DNA from: Akkermansiaceae bacterium UBA985
GTDB taxonomy: Bacteria; Verrucomicrobiota; Verrucomicrobiia; Verrucomicrobiales; Akkermansiaceae
Assembly (NCBI GenBank): GCA_002292185.1
Contig: DBBL01000174.1
Location: 1 to 17,344 of the forward strand
Direction of reading: 5' to 3'
Length of the DNA stretch: 17,344 bases
Part shown: in pieces, positions 14,143 to 17,344 of the stretch
How the letters are laid out: each line of letters opens with the position of its first letter
How positions within the stretch are numbered: position 1 is the first letter of the stretch
The notes under the pieces: model-generated
Told to the model about the DNA's origin: nothing
The model's database searches: none
What the model saw: the letters and a program-made list of their open reading frames with translations, nothing else
Made by a program: the position numbers and the translations under genes

Positions 14143-15237
14143 TTATTTGGTCATCACATCGACAGTGATCAGATCGCAAATTTTCGCGTCAGCATCGCGA
14201 ACGGAAAGGGCCGCTGCCTGTGCTGACATGGCTTTTCTATACTCGTCATCTTCAACCATCTTGCTGAGGTCAGCCACCAACTGACCCGCATCGAGCTCAG
14301 CTTCTTGCCTGAGAACAGCAGCGCCGGCAGTCTCAAAAACCTGAGCGTTGACCGTCTGATGATCATCAGCTGCATGAGGATAGGGAACGAGAATTGATGG
14401 CATCGCCACATAAGCAAGCTCGGTCATGCTTGATGCTCCGGACCGGCAAACAGCAACATCACACGCAGCATAAGCAGTCGCCATATCATCACAAAACGCA
14501 AGCACGCGGTAGCCTTCACGTTTACCCACTAGGGTTGTAACTCGTTCAAAATCATAGGCTCCGGTGATGTGGATAAACTGCAGCCCGGGCATCGCCTGAG
14601 CGGCCTCAATAATGAGAGAGTTCAATGCTTGAGCCCCCTGACTACCACCCATCACCAAAACCGCAGGACCGCCAGTATCCATGCCGAATGCCTTGCGCGC
14701 ATCTGCCCGCTCTGGAAGTGAAGTCATCTCATGCCGCACCGGAGTGCCCGTAACAACCACCTCTGCATCAGCAAAATAGGAAGATGCCGCCTCCATCCCC
14801 AGAAGCACCTTGCGACACCAGCGTGCTGTGGTGCGGTTCGCCTTACCCGGTAGAGCATTTGAATCGTGCACGTAAGTCATTAGCCCAAGCTTTTTACCAG
14901 CGAGCACAGGGGGCAGAGAAGTAAAGCCTCCCATACCGAGCACGACATCACATTGGTTCTGCAGTAGGATTTTACGGCACTGACGCACGGTGCGCCAGAG
15001 TTTGAAAAGAAAAGGAATCATCTTCGGCGACAAGCTCGATGGCTTTGCTATGGCAGGCACCGTATGAAAGGCCAACCTGCCGTATTTTTTAGCCCCTTGG
15101 GCGTCCACCTTCTTCTCTGAAATTAACAACAACACCTTGTGGCCGCGCCTATCCAACTCCTCGGCAACAGCAACACCGGGAAACAGGTGCCCCCCAGTAC
15201 CGCCACAGGCAATCAATATGTTGAATGTATCAGACAT
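14143..15237 (-). CDS. murG: Lipid II synthase MurG (GlcNAc transferase)
   Basis: A GT-B glycosyltransferase at the inner face of the membrane that adds GlcNAc to lipid I, forming lipid II. From ATG 15237 (364 residues) it shows GGTGGHLFPG (12-21) at the N-terminus, the GMGGFTSLPP loop that follows MurG strand 4, VMGGSQGAQALN at the start of the donor domain, and SGASSMTEL before the UDP-GlcNAc site. An upstream extension would use a TTG at 15315 and adds residues unlike the family, so ATG 15237 is preferred. It is the first gene of the minus-strand cluster here, 31 bases before murC-murB. The genes that usually precede it (mraY, murD, ftsW) are not in the window. Confidence 0.95.
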   Translation of the reverse strand: MSDTFNILIACGGTGGHLFPGVAVAEELDRRGHKVLLLISEKKVDAQGAKKYGRLAFHTVPAIAKPSSLSPKMIPFLFKLWRTVRQCRKILLQNQCDVVLGMGGFTSLPPVLAGKKLGLMTYVHDSNALPGKANRTTARWCRKVLLGMEAASSYFADAEVVVTGTPVRHEMTSLPERADARKAFGMDTGGPAVLVMGGSQGAQALNSLIIEAAQAMPGLQFIHITGAYDFERVTTLVGKREGYRVLAFCDDMATAYAACDVAVCRSGASSMTELAYVAMPSILVPYPHAADDHQTVNAQVFETAGAAVLRQEAELDAGQLVADLSKMVEDDEYRKAMSAQAAALSVRDADAKICDLITVDVMTK

Positions 15238-15253
15238 GTAGAGATTGAATGAT

Positions 15254-15273
15254 TTACATGGTTCACGATGTAA
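15254..15273. promoter_or_regulatory. Operator-like dyad upstream of murG
   Basis: TTACAT (15254-15259) and ATGTAA (15268-15273) form a perfect inverted repeat with an 8-base spacer, centred about 26 bases before the murG ATG. It lies in the 208-base divergent region shared with the lipoprotein gene, next to an AT-rich part (15313-15350). The repeat could bind a dimeric regulator or form a leader hairpin, or be chance. Confidence 0.25.
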
Positions 15274-15429
15274 TGATCTCCCCTTTAGTATGTGGAAAAG
15301 CAGCGCATACAGCAATGATTAATATATGTTAAATAATAAAAATTACTGCTTTTCTGGCGTTAATGAAGCCGATATCTAGAGCGCCCACCTGCAACAAGTC
15401 TCCACACTTGCCTTCAGAGCCGTAATCTG

Positions 15430-15436
15430 AGAGGGT
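15430..15436 (+). promoter_or_regulatory. Shine-Dalgarno-like site of the lipoprotein gene
   Basis: GAGAGGG lies about 9-10 bases before ATG 15446. It is the clearest ribosome-binding-site match before any start in the window, since most other genes have none. Confidence 0.4.
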
Positions 15437-15445
15437 TCTATACCT

Positions 15446-15961
15446 ATGAAAGACTTCTTCATTTTACTCATCCTCCTTCTTGCCGGCTGTGGCTGGGTCG
15501 CCAATAAATACGTGCAAAAAGCCAACACTAGCAGTGAGCAGAAAACCCGCTTCATCGAGCTAGCCGAAGGCTATAATGACAACGCTAAGCTCTATCTCAT
15601 CGAACAAGCGAAAGAGCATCACGAGGAGGCCTTTGAGGCCTCATATCGCATGTGGGTGCTCTCACCCATCGCCGAGCTCGACCTCTCATCCCATTACGAT
15701 GAAAAAACTTACTACCTCACACTTGGAAAAAAGATCAAGCAGTCAGCTCTGCAGTCGCAGCAGCAAGATGCCTACAAAATGCTTCTCGATATGGCCAAGC
15801 ATTACGGCGTGAAGTTAAAAACCAAAAAGCCGGCAGTAAAAACCTCACTCGAAGAAACCGCACCCAAACCGCAGGCACCCAGAGAGTCTCTGTTAAAAAG
15901 CGGCAAACTCGGAGACAAAAGAATCATCCCGAGAAGTCGAAAGCGATATGATGACCGATAA
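15446..15961 (+). CDS. Small predicted lipoprotein, function unknown
   Basis: A 171-residue protein without a recognised family. The N-terminus MKDFF is followed by a Leu/Ile-rich core and the lipobox LAGC (12-15), so Cys15 should be lipidated after signal peptidase II cleavage and the protein held at the envelope. Residues 25-120 are largely helical and charged (for example [16 protein letters not shown]). The C-terminal 50 residues are Lys/Pro/Arg-rich and probably disordered. Its stop overlaps the helicase start by 14 bases, so the two are probably cotranscribed and translationally coupled, which is odd given their different compartments. Confidence 0.75.
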   Translation: MKDFFILLILLLAGCGWVANKYVQKANTSSEQKTRFIELAEGYNDNAKLYLIEQAKEHHEEAFEASYRMWVLSPIAELDLSSHYDEKTYYLTLGKKIKQSALQSQQQDAYKMLLDMAKHYGVKLKTKKPAVKTSLEETAPKPQAPRESLLKSGKLGDKRIIPRSRKRYDDR

Positions 15962-17344
15962 AGGACTCAGCCGAGACTCCATCCAGCTCTTCCTCTCCTC
16001 CCCAGATTGGAAAACCACTTTTTCAGCTTCACACCTTGCCGCAGGCTACAAGATAGCCCGTGCCAAGCAGGTCACTAGCTGCCTCATTGAGGAATTGGAC
16101 ACAGGCGATATTGAGATCACCGCATCCGTGATGGAGCGCTCTGGCCATCAAGAGGAAACCACCATTGCTCTGTGGCAGGAAAGCGGCGTGATGCAGCTCG
16201 ACGCCTCTTGCTCATGCTCTGTTGGCGTCTGTTGTCAGCATGCTGCGGCTGCACTCGAACACCTGACACGGCCAGGCAGGCTGGAAAGCGCCTACGGAGA
16301 AATCACTGATCAGCCACCAACAAAAACTCTCCATCAACAAGCCACCCCTCCCTCCACCCCCACCACCCCATCGCTAACAAGCCAAAGCGGCTCAAACTCT
16401 GAAGCCAAGGTATCCTTTCAACTCCACATCGAAAAACGCCCTCAAGGCACAAACTTCAACTGGCTACCCGATGTCTATGCGACTGCGCACGCGATCTACG
16501 ACAAAGATAAATACCCACTTGATCCTGCTGGCAACATCCGTAAACCACGTCAGCGAGCGGCTGAAATGACCGCCCTGCAGACCCTCTACGCTCTCGATCT
16601 CCTGCCAGGTGCTGAACAACCACCGCCATCACTAAAAAAACTCTCAAGCCCTCATCAAGAGGGCACGCTCTGGTCACCTGACCATAAGCAATGGCAACCC
16701 TCACTCTACTGGCAACGCTTTCACCACGAAGCCATTACCGCACTCGAGAAACGAGGCTGGCAAGTCACCATCGCAGCAGGAGCTATCCACCCGCCACTTA
16801 AGTTTGAAGCCTCCAGCTGGCGAGCCGAGTTCATCGATGAAGGCAGGGGTTGGTTTAGCCTCTCTGCTGGCTTTGAGGTCGATGGTCAGTCGATGGATCT
16901 GCAGCCTATTCTGGCCACTCTGGTTGAATACAATTTCCTCGAACTCACTGAGGGCATGCCTGATGGGCAAGAATTCCTCGTTTTCCTGACAGGAGGAGAA
17001 CACGCTGGCCGTGGTATTACCTTACCGGTAGGCCGCTTCCGCCGCATCCTCAAGCACCTCGGCGAGCTGATGGATTTTAATTTCAATGGTAAAGCCGTGA
17101 AGCTTCACAAAATAGAGGCTGCCTCACTTTCCGAAATACTCAGCGAAGAGGATCCCGAATTCTTATTACCCAAAGAAATCGAGGCCCTGCGCAACTCCTC
17201 CCTCAAGCAGGAGCAGGTAAGCGTTCCAGACACACTCAAGGCAACGCTACGCAGCTACCAACGCGAGGGCTATGAGTGGATGCAGTTCCTTGCTAGTCAT
17301 GGACTACACGGCGTTTTAGCTGACGATATGGGGCTGGGTAAAAC
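15948..17344 (+). CDS. SWIM zinc-finger SNF2-family helicase (5' part, cut by the window edge)
   Basis: The frame is open from ATG 15948 (or ATG 15951) to the right edge, giving 465 residues. The N-terminus carries a SWIM zinc finger with Cys88, Cys90, Cys96 and His98 in the CxC...CxH order. A Pro/Thr/Ser linker (about 120-150) and a long domain typical of bacterial SNF2 proteins follow. The SNF2 ATPase core begins with [15 protein letters not shown] (about 433-447) and motif [11 protein letters not shown] (Walker A), reached at the very edge. The DEAH box and the second RecA lobe would lie beyond. Members are DNA- or nucleoprotein-remodelling ATPases (HepA/RapA-related); the substrate is unknown. 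It overlaps the lipoprotein gene by 14 bases. Confidence 0.9.
   Translation, partial: MMTDKGLSRDSIQLFLSSPDWKTTFSASHLAAGYKIARAKQVTSCLIEELDTGDIEITASVMERSGHQEETTIALWQESGVMQLDASCSCSVGVCCQHAAAALEHLTRPGRLESAYGEITDQPPTKTLHQQATPPSTPTTPSLTSQSGSNSEAKVSFQLHIEKRPQGTNFNWLPDVYATAHAIYDKDKYPLDPAGNIRKPRQRAAEMTALQTLYALDLLPGAEQPPPSLKKLSSPHQEGTLWSPDHKQWQPSLYWQRFHHEAITALEKRGWQVTIAAGAIHPPLKFEASSWRAEFIDEGRGWFSLSAGFEVDGQSMDLQPILATLVEYNFLELTEGMPDGQEFLVFLTGGEHAGRGITLPVGRFRRILKHLGELMDFNFNGKAVKLHKIEAASLSEILSEEDPEFLLPKEIEALRNSSLKQEQVSVPDTLKATLRSYQREGYEWMQFLASHGLHGVLADDMGLGK

Noticed and set aside
16701..17003. 100-codon minus-strand ORF
   Set aside because: Antisense to the SWIM-SNF2 helicase, whose frame is open across the whole region and carries SNF2 motifs.

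Overview
The window most resembles a chromosomal segment of a member of the Verrucomicrobiota (PVC superphylum). This is an inference from a single-chain MurC-MurB fusion in a murG-murCB-ddl-ftsQ-ftsA cluster, near-absence of Shine-Dalgarno sequences, and the overall protein flavour. No rRNA or other taxonomic marker is present. I see no CRISPR array, insertion sequence, phage gene, tRNA or rRNA.

Layout. 1-1100: ATP-dependent 6-phosphofructokinase (+). 1110-3039: a minus-strand pair, asd (aspartate-semialdehyde dehydrogenase) then ispA-type farnesyl diphosphate synthase, divergent from a small winged-helix-like hypothetical protein (3188-3496, +) that ends in a strong terminator. 3660-4031: a solitary nuoA. 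4249-5487: a membrane-anchored protein with TPR-like helices. 5488-5860: a 373-base stretch without a recognisable gene but with strong hairpins. 5861-6925: a three-histidine-box fatty acid desaturase (+). 7032-8432: a beta-CASP metallo-beta-lactamase RNase (-). 8518-15237: part of the division and cell wall (dcw) cluster on the minus strand, transcribed murG, murC-murB, ddl, ftsQ, ftsA. 15446-17344: a small lipoprotein overlapping the start of a SWIM-SNF2 helicase (+) that runs off the right edge.

How the genes work together. MurB, MurC, Ddl and MurG supply four activities for peptidoglycan precursor synthesis (UDP-MurNAc, addition of L-Ala, D-Ala-D-Ala, lipid II). FtsQ and FtsA belong to the division machine that uses lipid II. 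Asd feeds the diaminopimelate branch that supplies the peptide cross-link, and farnesyl diphosphate is the primer for undecaprenyl carrier lipid, so the asd-ispA pair also supports wall synthesis. PfkA, NuoA and the desaturase are housekeeping genes for glycolysis, respiration and membrane lipid.

Most notable: ftsA is followed by a beta-CASP nuclease gene instead of ftsZ; the MurC-MurB fusion carries Cys in place of the usual MurB catalytic Ser; several genes have a -10 hexamer so close to the ATG that leaderless mRNAs are likely; and the 5488-5860 region contains an extended imperfect hairpin that could be a structured RNA or dispersed repeat. I found no clear-cut undescribed multi-gene system.
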